From Caballeronia fortuita (lineage in GTDB: Bacteria; Pseudomonadota; Gammaproteobacteria; Burkholderiales; Burkholderiaceae), in the NCBI RefSeq assembly GCF_001544835.2, contig NZ_FCNX02000005.1, positions 124,001-188,000 of the forward strand: a stretch of DNA of 64,000 bases, in the 5' to 3' direction. The notes beneath the pieces are model-generated. The model made no database searches. It worked only from the letters and a program-made list of their open reading frames with translations, and had not been told where the DNA came from. The stretch's first letter is position 1. Each line of letters opens with the position of its first letter. Both the position numbers and the translations under genes were made by a program. Of the stretch, positions 10,081 through 19,057 are shown in pieces.

Positions 10081-11463
10081 TCAAAAACGAATCAGGCGAG
10101 CGAGATCATTGAACAGTGCGATCATCGAAAGCGCGACGATGCAGACCAGGCCCGCCCTTTGCAGAACAAGCTGCCAGCGGTCGGATACGGCTTTGCCGGT
10201 AACAGCCTCAACCAAATAATATAACAGATGCCCACCGTCCAGAACCGGAATCGGTAACAAGTTCAACACTCCGAGGCTGATGCTGACGAGTGCGATAAAC
10301 GAAATAAAGGCCGTCGCGCCGAGTCTTGCGCTTTTGCCGGCATAGTCGGCAATCGTGACCGGCCCCGAGAGATTCTTGAGCGATGCCTCGCCCGTGATCA
10401 TGCGCCCGAACATGCGCAGCGAATACAGGCTGATATCCCACGTGCGATTCACGCCCAGGCGCAGGCTTTCGAGCGGACCGTAGCGCACGTCCACCGTCGG
10501 CAGCTGATTAGCGAGCGCCGCGCCGATGCGGCCGACGTCCTTGCCCGTCGATGCATCGCGCTTCACGTCCGGCACGATCTGCACCGCATCTCGCTTGCCG
10601 TTGCGCTCGATCGTGAGCGTCACCGGCTTGCCGCCGTGCGCCTTCACGTAGTCGATGAAATTCGTCGCGTTTTCGATGCCGCGGCCGTCGATCGCGCGCA
10701 GCGTGTCGCCCGGCTTCAAGCCGCTTTTCTGCGCCGCGCTGCCCGCCTCGACGCCCGCGACCGTCAGCGTGCCGCCGCCCGGTGCGAAGCCGAGCTTGTC
10801 CATGAAGTCCTGCTCGGCTCCGGCATCGGTGATGCCCCCGACCGCGACCGGGAAATCGAACGTGCCCTCGCGAGTCTTCGCCGTCAGCACGACGCGGCGA
10901 TGATCGAACGACGCGTCGAGCATCTTCCAGCGCAGATCGGACCACGAGCGGATCGGATGCGTCTCGCCGCCTTGCGCGTCGCGCATCGAAAGAACCGTTT
11001 CGCCGCCTTCGAAGCCCGCGCGTGCGGCTGCCGTATCGGGTGCGGGCTGCGAGACGATTGCCGCGGGCTCGGTCACGCCGCCCGCGAAAACCGCCGAAAA
11101 CAGCACAATGGCCAGCACGAAATTGGCGATCGGCCCCGCCGCGACGATCGCGATGCGCTTCGCGACGCTCTGCCGGTTGAACGCACGCGGCAGGTCCTCG
11201 TCGGGAATTCTGGTGCCGCTTTCGGGATCGACCTCGCGCTCGTCGAGCATCTTCACGTAGCCGCCGAGCGGCAACGCCGCGATCGTCCATTCGACGCCCG
11301 TCTTCTTGTTCACCCACTGCACGAGCGGCTTGCCGAAGCCGACCGAAAAGCGCAGCACTTTCACGCCGCACAGTCGCGCGACGCTGTAGTGACCGAATTC
11401 GTGGACGACGACGAGCACGCCTATCGCGACGACGAAGGCGACGATTTCGGTCAGAAAGTTCAT
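10081..11463 (-). CDS. rseP: Site-2 membrane metalloprotease RseP
   Basis: RseP cleaves the anti-sigma factor RseA within the membrane after DegS cleavage and also clears signal-peptide remnants. The 460-residue protein shows the zinc motif HEFGH at residues 21-25, two PDZ-like domains in the middle, and the second metal-ligand segment NLLPIPVLDGGHLLYY near the C-terminus. Hydrophobic segments lie at the N-terminus, near residue 105 and at the C-terminus. It precedes bamA and follows dxr, the standard order. Confidence 0.96.
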   Translation of the reverse strand: MNFLTEIVAFVVAIGVLVVVHEFGHYSVARLCGVKVLRFSVGFGKPLVQWVNKKTGVEWTIAALPLGGYVKMLDEREVDPESGTRIPDEDLPRAFNRQSVAKRIAIVAAGPIANFVLAIVLFSAVFAGGVTEPAAIVSQPAPDTAAARAGFEGGETVLSMRDAQGGETHPIRSWSDLRWKMLDASFDHRRVVLTAKTREGTFDFPVAVGGITDAGAEQDFMDKLGFAPGGGTLTVAGVEAGSAAQKSGLKPGDTLRAIDGRGIENATNFIDYVKAHGGKPVTLTIERNGKRDAVQIVPDVKRDASTGKDVGRIGAALANQLPTVDVRYGPLESLRLGVNRTWDISLYSLRMFGRMITGEASLKNLSGPVTIADYAGKSARLGATAFISFIALVSISLGVLNLLPIPVLDGGHLLYYLVEAVTGKAVSDRWQLVLQRAGLVCIVALSMIALFNDLARLIRF

Positions 11464-11470
11464 GACGGCC

Positions 11471-12688
11471 TCAATGGGCGATGGGTTCGGCGCCTGGCGC
11501 GCTCGCGGTGAGCTCTGCGACGAAACGGGATGCGAGGCGGCGCGCGTCGGTATCCGCGGCGAGGACGTCGGCGAGCGTCGCGGCGCTCGTGTTCGGCAGC
11601 GCGTTCAGCACGCGATCCACCACGTCGCCGATCGCCATGAAACCGATGCGCCGCTCGAGGAACGCTTCCACGGCGATTTCATTCGCCGCGTTCAGCGCCG
11701 CACTCGCGATGCCGCCCGCTTCGAGCGCTTCGATGGCGAGCGCAAGACACGGGAAGCGCGCAAAGTCGGGCTTTTCGAACGTGAGTGTCGCGATCTGTGC
11801 GAGATCGAGCGGCGCGACACCCGAATCGACACGATCAGGATACGCCAGTGCGTGCGCGATCGGCGTACGCATGTCGGGATTGCCCAGTTGCGCGAGCACC
11901 GAGCCGTCGGCGTAGGACACCATCGAATGAATCACGCTTTGCGGATGAATCAGCACTTCGATGCGCGAGCCGGGCAGATCGAACAGCCAGTGCGCCTCGA
12001 TCACTTCGAGGCCCTTGTTCATCATCGTTGCGGAATCGACGGAGATCTTTCGGCCCATCGCCCAGTTCGGATGCTTTACGGCCTCTTCGGGCGTGACGTT
12101 CACGAGCGACGCGGGTTCGCGCGTGCGGAACGGGCCGCCCGATGCCGTGAGAATGATCTTCGCGACGCCGCCGTGCAGCTTCGCTTCCTTGTCCGCGCAG
12201 GGCGGCAGGCACTGGAACACGGCGTTGTGCTCGCTGTCGACCGGCAGCAGGATCGCGCCGTTGTCGCGTACCGCGTCCATGAAAATCTGGCCCGACATGA
12301 CGAGCGCTTCCTTGTTCGCGAGCAGGATGCGTTTTCCCGCGCGCGCAGCGGCCAGCGTGGGCGCCAAGCCCGCCGCGCCGACGATGGCCGCGACGACCGT
12401 GTCGCACTGCGCCGCGCGCGCCACTTCGACGAGCGCTTCGGGGCCGTGCGCCACTTCGGTCTTGCAGCCTTGCGCGCGCAACGCGGCCGCGACGCGCGCG
12501 GCCGTTTCGGCGTCGCCGACGACCGCCACTTCGGGCTGGAATTTCAGGCATTGCGCGACGAGCTTGTCGCCGTTGCGATGAGCGGTGAGCGCGTAGACCG
12601 AGAAGCGGTCCGGATGCCGCGCGACGACGTCGAGCGTGCTGTCGCCGATCGAGCCCGTGGAACCGAGCAATGTGAGACGTGTTTGCAT
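11471..12688 (-). CDS. dxr: 1-deoxy-D-xylulose 5-phosphate reductoisomerase
   Basis: Dxr (IspC) converts DXP to 2-C-methylerythritol 4-phosphate with NADPH, the committed step of the MEP isoprenoid pathway. The 405-residue protein begins with the NADPH-binding [16 protein letters not shown]. It has [10 protein letters not shown] and the metal/substrate region [13 protein letters not shown]. The C-terminal domain is intact. It lies between cdsA and rseP; the isoprenoid product feeds UppS, encoded just upstream. Confidence 0.97.
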   Translation of the reverse strand: MQTRLTLLGSTGSIGDSTLDVVARHPDRFSVYALTAHRNGDKLVAQCLKFQPEVAVVGDAETAARVAAALRAQGCKTEVAHGPEALVEVARAAQCDTVVAAIVGAAGLAPTLAAARAGKRILLANKEALVMSGQIFMDAVRDNGAILLPVDSEHNAVFQCLPPCADKEAKLHGGVAKIILTASGGPFRTREPASLVNVTPEEAVKHPNWAMGRKISVDSATMMNKGLEVIEAHWLFDLPGSRIEVLIHPQSVIHSMVSYADGSVLAQLGNPDMRTPIAHALAYPDRVDSGVAPLDLAQIATLTFEKPDFARFPCLALAIEALEAGGIASAALNAANEIAVEAFLERRIGFMAIGDVVDRVLNALPNTSAATLADVLAADTDARRLASRFVAELTASAPGAEPIAH

Positions 12689-12706
12689 AAATTCTTCTCT
12701 AGCCGA

Positions 12707-13519
12707 TTAGCCAAGCATGAGCAGCGCGATCGGCAATACAGGCAACAATGCGTCGATGCGGTCGAGGACGCCGCCGTGACCCGGCAGGAGGCCGCTCGAA
12801 TCCTTGACGCCCGCCTGGCGCTTGAGCAGCGACTCGAACAGGTCGCCGACGACGCTAAACGCGACTAGCACGGAAAGCGCGACGAACGAGCGATCCCAGC
12901 CGAGATGCCCGACGAAGGCCGTGAATACGGTGGGCGCATAAAAGCCGGTGGCGGCGGCGAGCGCGCCGATGACGATGACCGCGAGCCATCCGCCGACCGC
13001 GCCTTCCCAAGTCTTGCCGGGGCTGATCGACGGCGCGAGTTTATGGCGGCCAAGCGCTTTTCCGGCGAAGTATGCGCCTATATCAGCCAGCCAGACTACT
13101 AGCAGAAGCGATAGCACGAAGGCGACGCCGCGCGTGCGCGCATCGACGACCGCATGCCAGCACGCGAGAAACACGACAATCCCGGCGAAAAGCAGGAACG
13201 CGCGCCACGCGTGCGCGGCAAGCGTCGGCTTGCGCAGCAACGCGTAGGGACCGGCCAGCACCCAGAAAATGCCGGCCATCTGATACAGCGGTGTCGATTT
13301 GATGCCGAGAAACGTGCTGAAAATGAGCGCGAGCCCTGCGATCAGCGCATACGCCACCGGCCCCGCGCCGTTCAGCTTGAGGAGCCGCCCCCATTCCCAC
13401 GCCGCGAACACGACGACGAAGCCGATGAGCGCGCCGAACGCGCCGATCGGCGCAAACAGCGTGATCGGCACCAGTACCGCGAGCAGGACGATTGCCGTGA
13501 TGACACGGGTTCTTAGCAT
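12707..13519 (-). CDS. cdsA: Phosphatidate cytidylyltransferase
   Basis: CdsA makes CDP-diacylglycerol from phosphatidate and CTP, the branch point for all phospholipids. The 270-residue protein is strongly hydrophobic, with about eight likely membrane segments. It carries the family signature near the C-terminus ([20 protein letters not shown] followed by DRIDAL). The start ATG overlaps the uppS stop (ATGCTAA), so the two genes are coupled. The cardiolipin synthase gene farther along the window acts downstream in this pathway. Confidence 0.96.
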   Translation of the reverse strand: MLRTRVITAIVLLAVLVPITLFAPIGAFGALIGFVVVFAAWEWGRLLKLNGAGPVAYALIAGLALIFSTFLGIKSTPLYQMAGIFWVLAGPYALLRKPTLAAHAWRAFLLFAGIVVFLACWHAVVDARTRGVAFVLSLLLVVWLADIGAYFAGKALGRHKLAPSISPGKTWEGAVGGWLAVIVIGALAAATGFYAPTVFTAFVGHLGWDRSFVALSVLVAFSVVGDLFESLLKRQAGVKDSSGLLPGHGGVLDRIDALLPVLPIALLMLG

Positions 13520-14295
13520 GAAAGGGTGTCGGCCTTCTGCGATTGGGAGGCGAGCTGCGCGCTCGTGCGCCCGAAGCGGCGTTCGCGGTCGCCGTACGAC
13601 GCGATCGCGCGATCGAGGGCGCCGGCGTCGAAGTCGGGCCAGTAGATGTCGGTGAAATAGAACTCGGTGTATGCGAGCTGCCACAGCAGGAAGTTGCTGA
13701 TGCGCTGCTCGCCGCCCGTGCGGATGAAGAGATCCGGCTCCGGCGCGTAGGCCATCGCGAGGTGCTCGGCGAACGATTCGTCGTCCACGCGCGCGGGCAC
13801 GCCCTTTTCGAGGGATTCGGCGATGAGCTTCCTGGTCGCCTGCATGATGTCCCAGCGCCCGCCGTAGTTGGCGGCGATGGTCAGCGTGAGGCGCGTGTTG
13901 CGGGCCGTCTTGGTTTCGGCACGCTGGATGAGCGCGCGGATGCGGTCGTCGAACATGGCGATGTCGCCGACCACGCGCAGACGGATACCGTTCGCGTGCA
14001 GCTTGCCGATTTCGCGCTCGAGCGCGGTCACGAACAGGCGCATCAGGAAGGACACTTCGTCGGTCGGGCGCCGCCAGTTTTCGGAACTGAACGCGAAGAG
14101 CGTGACGAATTCGACGCCGCGCCGCGCGCAGCTTTCGACGGTCGCGCGGACCGCATCGACGCCACGCGTATGACCGGCGACGCGCGGCAGACGCCGCTCG
14201 GTCGCCCATCGGCCATTGCCGTCCATGATGATCGCGACGTGACGCGGGACAGCCGCGACATCGGGCACGGTAACGGTAGAGCTGGTATAGGTCAT
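13513..14295 (-). CDS. uppS: Undecaprenyl diphosphate synthase
   Basis: UppS adds eight isopentenyl units to farnesyl diphosphate to make the C55 carrier for peptidoglycan and O-antigen. The 260-residue protein has the cis-prenyltransferase signature [13 protein letters not shown] near residues 18-30, the FSSENWRRP segment, and the C-terminal [15 protein letters not shown] and [12 protein letters not shown] place the start at ATG 14295; an upstream in-frame ATG at 14343 adds 16 residues unlike the family. It overlaps cdsA by 7 bp. Confidence 0.96.
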   Translation of the reverse strand: MTYTSSTVTVPDVAAVPRHVAIIMDGNGRWATERRLPRVAGHTRGVDAVRATVESCARRGVEFVTLFAFSSENWRRPTDEVSFLMRLFVTALEREIGKLHANGIRLRVVGDIAMFDDRIRALIQRAETKTARNTRLTLTIAANYGGRWDIMQATRKLIAESLEKGVPARVDDESFAEHLAMAYAPEPDLFIRTGGEQRISNFLLWQLAYTEFYFTDIYWPDFDAGALDRAIASYGDRERRFGRTSAQLASQSQKADTLSC

Positions 14296-14378
14296 GGCCG
14301 CTGAATCTGGGAATCTGAAGGGGTGAAGGTCAGCCCGCAGCATGCACGCTCCGGACTGACAGGACCGTCTTTACGGCC

Positions 14379-14939
14379 TCACACCGTCATGATTTCGGCT
14401 TCTTTGGTCTGAACGAGCTTGTCGATCTCGGCAACGAACTTGTCGGTGAACTTCTGCACTTCGTCGCTTGCGCGGCGCTCGTCGTCCTCGGAAATCTCTT
14501 TGTCCTTCACGAGTTTCTTCAGTTGATCGTTCGCGTCGCGGCGCAGGTTGCGCACGGCGACCTTCGCGGTCTCGCCTTCGCTCTTTACGACCTTGGTGAG
14601 TTCGCGGCGGCGCTCTTCGGTGAGCGCGGGCATCGGCACGCGGATCAGATCGCCTTGCGTGGCCGGGTTCAGACCGAGATCCGACTCGCGGATCGCCTTT
14701 TCGATCACGGCGACCATCTTCTTTTCCCAGGGCTGCACGCCGATCGTGCGGGCATCGACGAGCGTCATGTTCGCCACCTGCGAGATGGGCACGTTCGAGC
14801 CGTAGTAGTCGACCTGGATGTGGTCGAGCAGCCCCGTGTGCGCGCGGCCCGTGCGAATCTTGGCGAGATCCGCCTTGAACGCTTCGATCGACCGCTGCAT
14901 CTTCTGGTCGACGCCTTTCTTGATGTCAGCCACACTCAT
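14379..14939 (-). CDS. frr: Ribosome recycling factor
   Basis: RRF acts with EF-G to split the post-termination ribosome. The protein has 186 residues, the standard length. It shows typical conserved stretches: the start [20 protein letters not shown], then [13 protein letters not shown], and [15 protein letters not shown]. It follows pyrH after about 90 bp, as in nearly all Proteobacteria. Confidence 0.98.
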   Translation of the reverse strand: MSVADIKKGVDQKMQRSIEAFKADLAKIRTGRAHTGLLDHIQVDYYGSNVPISQVANMTLVDARTIGVQPWEKKMVAVIEKAIRESDLGLNPATQGDLIRVPMPALTEERRRELTKVVKSEGETAKVAVRNLRRDANDQLKKLVKDKEISEDDERRASDEVQKFTDKFVAEIDKLVQTKEAEIMTV

Positions 14940-15032
14940 TTTGAACCTCCAAACCTGGGTTTTACCGGCGAAACGCGGCGCACTGACGCGCGGGGCTCAT
15001 GCCCGCCGCGCGGCGCGCGTTATCGCAAGAGT

Positions 15033-15746
15033 TTACACGTGGACGAGCGTACCTTCGTCGTCGCCCTGCACGATGCGCTTCAACGCGCCCGGCTTCGTGA
15101 TGGAGAACACGCGAATCGGCAGCTTCTGGTCGCGGCACAGCGCGAAAGCGGTGGCGTCCATCACCTGAAGATTCTTGCCGATCGCCTCGTCGAAGCTGAT
15201 CGTGCTGTAGCGCGTTGCGTGCGGATCCTTCTTCGGGTCGGCGGAGTATACGCCATCGACCTTCGTCGCCTTCAGCACGACTTCGGCGCCGATTTCCGAG
15301 CCGCGCAAGGCGGCGGCCGTGTCGGTCGTGAAGAACGGGTTGCCGGTGCCGGCCGCGAAGATCACGACCTTGCCCTCTTCCAGTTGGCGGATCGCGCGGG
15401 GGCGGATGTACGGCTCGACGACCTGATCCATGCGCAGCGCCGATTGCACGCGCGCTTCGATGCCCGCGTGACGCATCGCGTCCTGCAGCGCGAGCGCGTT
15501 CATCATCGTGGCGAGCATGCCCATGTAGTCGGCGGTCGCGCGGTCCATGCCGGCCGCGCCGCCCGCGACACCGCGGAAGATGTTGCCGCCGCCGATCACG
15601 ACGGCCAGTTGCGTCCCGATGCGCACCACCTCCGCGACGTCCGCCACCATCCTTTCGATCGTTGCGCGATTGATGCCGAAAGCATCGTCGCCCATCAGGG
15701 CTTCGCCGGAGAGTTTGAGGAGTACGCGTTTGTAGGCTGTGGGCAT
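15033..15746 (-). CDS. pyrH: Uridylate kinase
   Basis: PyrH phosphorylates UMP to UDP. It is a bacterial amino-acid-kinase-fold enzyme controlled by GTP and UTP. The 237-residue protein has [14 protein letters not shown] at the start, [10 protein letters not shown], and [19 protein letters not shown] use MPTAYKRV at 15746; the frame extends 20 codons upstream without family similarity. Upstream, toward tsf, lie a candidate promoter and a large hairpin. Confidence 0.97.
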   Translation of the reverse strand: MPTAYKRVLLKLSGEALMGDDAFGINRATIERMVADVAEVVRIGTQLAVVIGGGNIFRGVAGGAAGMDRATADYMGMLATMMNALALQDAMRHAGIEARVQSALRMDQVVEPYIRPRAIRQLEEGKVVIFAAGTGNPFFTTDTAAALRGSEIGAEVVLKATKVDGVYSADPKKDPHATRYSTISFDEAIGKNLQVMDATAFALCRDQKLPIRVFSITKPGALKRIVQGDDEGTLVHV

Positions 15747-15788
15747 ATGAGTTTCCGATCGCGCCGAGGAGGGTTGCAACAACGTAGA

Positions 15789-15818
15789 ACTGTAGGGGTG
15801 AAACATTACTTACCGCAA
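15789..15818 (-). promoter_or_regulatory. Candidate promoter for pyrH
   Basis: On the minus strand TTGCGG is followed by an 18-bp spacer and TACAGT. The predicted start lies about 35 nt before the pyrH ATG. Called by eye from moderate matches. Confidence 0.35.
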
Positions 15819-15835
15819 GCGGGCCGGATCGGGCG

Positions 15836-15879
15836 GCGGGCGCGGCAAGTCAGGGTTTTCCCTGATCTGCCGCGCCCGC
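15836..15879 (-). repeat. Large perfect-stem hairpin between tsf and pyrH
   Basis: A 12-bp GC-rich stem (15836-15847 with 15868-15879) continues, past an A-C mismatch and a G-U pair, into a 6-bp stem (15850-15855 with 15860-15865) closed by a TTTT loop. That makes about 20 bp of nearly continuous helix. No T-run follows on the minus strand, so it does not look like a simple intrinsic terminator. A processing site, mRNA stabiliser or attenuator is possible. Confidence 0.6.
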
Positions 15880-16006
15880 TGCTCGTGCGAACCGGATCGC
15901 TGAATACTGCGGCGGACGAATCCGCTGCTGATGCCGCGGGCTCGACGCGTGGCCGCGATGACAGCACACGCGCCTTAAAAGAGCCTTAGCGTGCCGAAAG
16001 CAAGCC

Positions 16007-16888
16007 TTAAGACTGCTTTGCCGCCGCGACTTGCGCCGCCACTTCGGCCGCGAAGTCGTCCTGACGCTTCTCGATGCCTTCACCGACGACGAACAGCGCG
16101 AACTTCTGCACCGACGCGCCCGCCGACTTCAGGTATTGCTCGATCGTCTGCTTGTCGTTCTTCACGAACGGCTGGTTCAGCAGCGACACTTCCTTCAGGT
16201 ACTTCTGGATCGAACCGTCGACCATCTTCGCGACGATTTCCGCCGGCTTGCCCGACTCGGCGGCCTTCTGCTCGGCGATGCTGCGCTCCTTCGCGATCAG
16301 GTCGGCCGGCACTTCGTCCGACGACAGCGAGACCGGCTTCATCGCGGCGACGTGCATCGCAACGTCCTTGCCGACTTGCTCGTCCGCGCCCGTGAACTCG
16401 ACCAGCACGCCGATGCGCGTGCCGTGCAGGTACGACGCCACCTTGTTCGCGCTTTCGAAACGCACGAAGCGGCGGATCGACAGGTTTTCACCGATCTTGC
16501 CGACGAGCGCGAGGCGCACGGCGTCGACCGTCGAGCTTTCCAGCGGCAGCGCCGACAGCGCGGCGACGTCGGCCGGATTGTTCTTCGCGACCAGTTCGGC
16601 GATCGTCTTGCCGAAGGCCAGGAAGTCGTCGTTCTTCGCGACGAAGTCGGTTTCGCAGTTCAGTTCGACGAGCGCGCCCACGCCGCCTTCGACGTGCGCC
16701 GTGACGATGCCTTCAGCCGTCACGCGCGATGCCGCCTTGCTCGCCTTGTTGCCGAGCTTCACGCGCAGCAGTTCTTCCGCGCGCGCCATGTCGCCGTCGG
16801 CTTCCGTCAGCGCCTTCTTGCATTCCATCATCGGCGCATCGGTCTTCGCGCGCAGTTCTGCCACCATGCTTGCGGTAATTGCCGCCAT
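16007..16888 (-). CDS. tsf: Elongation factor Ts
   Basis: EF-Ts exchanges GDP for GTP on EF-Tu. The 293-residue protein has the EF-Ts start ([20 protein letters not shown]) and the TDFVAKN signature near residues 80-86, followed by two dimerisation-type repeats. Two adjacent ATG codons exist. I chose the second (16888) because AAGGAG lies 6 nt before it and only 3 nt before the first. It follows rpsB, with an attenuator-like terminator between them. Confidence 0.97.
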   Translation of the reverse strand: MAAITASMVAELRAKTDAPMMECKKALTEADGDMARAEELLRVKLGNKASKAASRVTAEGIVTAHVEGGVGALVELNCETDFVAKNDDFLAFGKTIAELVAKNNPADVAALSALPLESSTVDAVRLALVGKIGENLSIRRFVRFESANKVASYLHGTRIGVLVEFTGADEQVGKDVAMHVAAMKPVSLSSDEVPADLIAKERSIAEQKAAESGKPAEIVAKMVDGSIQKYLKEVSLLNQPFVKNDKQTIEQYLKSAGASVQKFALFVVGEGIEKRQDDFAAEVAAQVAAAKQS

Positions 16889-16975
16889 CATTCGCTCCTT
16901 GAGTCTGTTTGATACATGCCGCCGGCTCTACGACTCGCCCACGACAGGAAAAATTCGAACTTGCGTTGCGCCGAC

Positions 16976-17011
16976 TAAAAAAAAGGGGCCTTTTGCAAAG
17001 CCCCCTTTTTT
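16976..17011 (-). terminator. Intrinsic terminator/attenuator between rpsB and tsf
   Basis: AAAAGGGG(c)CTTT, loop tgc, AAAG(c)CCCCTTTT forms a symmetric stem flanked by A- and T-runs on both sides, so it could work in either direction. It sits about 20 bp after the rpsB stop and inside the rpsB-tsf operon. Partial termination here would explain excess S2 over EF-Ts. Confidence 0.8.
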
Positions 17012-17029
17012 GTCGGCCACAGGGCTCGA

Positions 17030-17782
17030 TTACGCCTCTGCGTTGACCTCGACGAACTCGTCGCCTTCGCCGTTACGGACGGCTTGGACCACGTCGTTCA
17101 CCGCATTCGCGCGGCCTTCGAGGATCGCGTCGGCGACGCCCTGCGCGTACAGCGCGACGGCCTTCGATGCGTCGTCGTTACCCGGGATCACGTAGTCGAT
17201 GCCTTCCGGCGAGTGGTTCGTGTCGACCACGGCGATGACCGGAATGCCGAGCTTCTTCGCTTCGGTGACGGCGATCTTGTGGTAGCCGACGTCGATGACG
17301 AACATCGCGTCCGGAATGCCGCCCATGTCCTTCACGCCGCCGATCGACTTTTGCAGCTTGACCATTTCGCGTTCGAACAGAAGCGCTTCCTTCTTGCTCA
17401 TGCGCTCGGTTTCACCCGATTCCAGCGCCGCTTCCATGTCCTTCAGGCGCTTGATCGACACCTTCAGCGTCTTGAAGTTGGTCATCATGCCGCCGAGCCA
17501 GCGGGCGTTGACGAACGGCATGCCGGCGCGCGCGGCTTCCTGAGCGATCGTGTCGCGCGACTGGCGCTTCGTGCCGACGAAAAGGATCGTGCCGCGATTC
17601 GCTGCCAACTGGCGCACGTACTTCAGCGCGTCGTTGTAGAGCGGCAGGGTCTTTTCGAGGTTGATGATGTGAATCTTGTTGCGATGACCGAAGATGTACG
17701 GGGCCATCTTCGGATTCCAGAAGCGCGTTTGGTGACCGAAGTGGACACCGGCTTCCAGCATTTGACGCATCGTGACTGCCAT
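17030..17782 (-). CDS. rpsB: 30S ribosomal protein S2
   Basis: S2 is needed for late 30S assembly and binding of S1. The 250-residue protein starts [20 protein letters not shown] and contains [20 protein letters not shown], the first S2 signature, and later NTRWLGG-like [15 protein letters not shown] and [20 protein letters not shown]. The length is normal. GGAG lies 8 nt before the ATG. A long leader and a strong promoter precede it. Confidence 0.98.
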   Translation of the reverse strand: MAVTMRQMLEAGVHFGHQTRFWNPKMAPYIFGHRNKIHIINLEKTLPLYNDALKYVRQLAANRGTILFVGTKRQSRDTIAQEAARAGMPFVNARWLGGMMTNFKTLKVSIKRLKDMEAALESGETERMSKKEALLFEREMVKLQKSIGGVKDMGGIPDAMFVIDVGYHKIAVTEAKKLGIPVIAVVDTNHSPEGIDYVIPGNDDASKAVALYAQGVADAILEGRANAVNDVVQAVRNGEGDEFVEVNAEA

Positions 17783-18184
17783 GAAAATTCTCCGCGAGGG
17801 TTAGGTCTTAAGCCGGCTGCCGCATCCCGCGCCCGGTTTTTTGCGGTTCTTCCGCTTCCGGACGCCGGACACCCTGGGTGCGCCGGCTTGCGTATCGACT
17901 TGACTATCAGTTCCAAGGCGTGATCCGCCAATGCCGCCGAGATTGTTACGAGATTCTCTTATGACATCGCGACGGCAATATGGATTACGACTTAGCCCTA
18001 GAGTATAGCATGTGAGGATTGACCGGCTCAAGCCGCATAACCGAACCGACTCGGGGCGCGCCGCTGGCCGAAGCTTGCCGCCGCGCCGCTCGTCCCCAAC
18101 TATCCGGGTGCGGCGCAATTCTTAAGGTGCGATAATGCCGCTTTCGCGGCTCACTGCCGCATGCACGCAATTCCGGGCCAAGTC
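17783..18184. promoter_or_regulatory. rpsB/map divergent region with rpsB leader
   Basis: This 402-bp region has no gene. It holds the rpsB promoter (18002-18031) and about 210 nt of untranslated rpsB leader. The leader contains a GC-rich hairpin (GCCGG-c-GCACCC paired with GGGTGT-CCGGC) and a short GCGG/CCGC stem followed by six A residues. Such a leader could bind S2 for autoregulation; that is inference from known ribosomal-protein leaders. On the other strand GATAAT at 18131-18136 may be a -10 element for map, without a good -35. Confidence 0.55.
18002..18031 (-). promoter_or_regulatory. Promoter for rpsB-tsf
   Basis: On the minus strand TTGAGC is followed by 18 bp and TATACT. This is the best sigma-70 match in the region and faces rpsB. 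Transcription would start near 17996, leaving a leader of about 214 nt. Confidence 0.6.
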
Positions 18185-18994
18185 ATGTCCATTACGCTGA
18201 AAAACGAACACGATGTCGCGCAAATGCGCATCGCCTGCCGGCTCGCCAGCGAAGTGCTCGATTTCATCACGCCGCATATCGTTCCCGGCGTGACGACCGA
18301 AGAACTCGATCGCCTCTGCCACGAATACATGGTGAAAGAACAGGGCACCGTTCCCGCACCGCTGAACTACCAGCCGCCCGGCTATCCGCCGTATCCGAAG
18401 GCCACGTGTATTTCCGTCAACGACGTGATCTGCCACGGCATTCCCGGCGAGAAAGTGCTGAAGAACGGCGACGCGCTCAATATCGACATCACCGTCATCA
18501 AGAATGGGTATTTCGGCGATACGAGCCGCATGTTCATCGTCGGCGAAGGGTCGATTCTGGCGAAGCGCCTCGTGCAGACGACGTTCGACTGCATGTGGCT
18601 CGGCATCGATCAGGTGCGCCCCGGCGCGCATCTCGGCGATATCGGCGCGGCGATCCAGAAGCACGCCGAATCGCAGGGCTACAGCGTCGTGCGCGAATAT
18701 TGCGGCCACGGCATCGGCCAGGTGTTTCACGAGGAGCCGCAAGTGCTGCACTACGGCCGCGCGGGCACGGGCATCGAATTGCAGGCGGGCATGATTTTCA
18801 CCGTCGAGCCGATGATCAACGCCGGCCGCCGCGAAATCCGCACGATGCCGGACCAGTGGACCGTCAAGACGCGCGACCGCAGTCTGTCGGCCCAATGGGA
18901 GCACACGGTGCTCGTCACGCCGACCGGCTACGAAGTGCTGACCGTTTCGGCGGGCACGCAAGCGCCTTCGCACCTGATCGCGGCGACGGCCTGA
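18185..18994 (+). CDS. map: Methionine aminopeptidase, type I
   Basis: MAP removes the initiator methionine after deformylation. The 269-residue protein has the metal ligands in order: NIDITVIKNGYFGDTSRMF (two Asp), GHGIGQVFHEEP (His), FTVEPMIN (Glu) and SAQWEHTVLV (Glu). I use MSITLKNEHD at 18185 rather than an upstream in-frame ATG at 18161. It diverges from rpsB, a common Proteobacterial order, and is followed by glnD. The deformylase that acts before it is encoded at 24.3 kb. Confidence 0.97.
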   Translation: MSITLKNEHDVAQMRIACRLASEVLDFITPHIVPGVTTEELDRLCHEYMVKEQGTVPAPLNYQPPGYPPYPKATCISVNDVICHGIPGEKVLKNGDALNIDITVIKNGYFGDTSRMFIVGEGSILAKRLVQTTFDCMWLGIDQVRPGAHLGDIGAAIQKHAESQGYSVVREYCGHGIGQVFHEEPQVLHYGRAGTGIELQAGMIFTVEPMINAGRREIRTMPDQWTVKTRDRSLSAQWEHTVLVTPTGYEVLTVSAGTQAPSHLIAATA

Positions 18995-19057
18995 CCCTCT
19001 TCCCGCGCGCTTTGCTTTCCGGCAGGCGCGCCCTCACCTCATCTCTTCCGCGAATTC

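Noticed and set aside
7742..10219. An 825-codon plus-strand frame opposite bamA
   Set aside because: It is antisense to bamA and has no recognisable domain.
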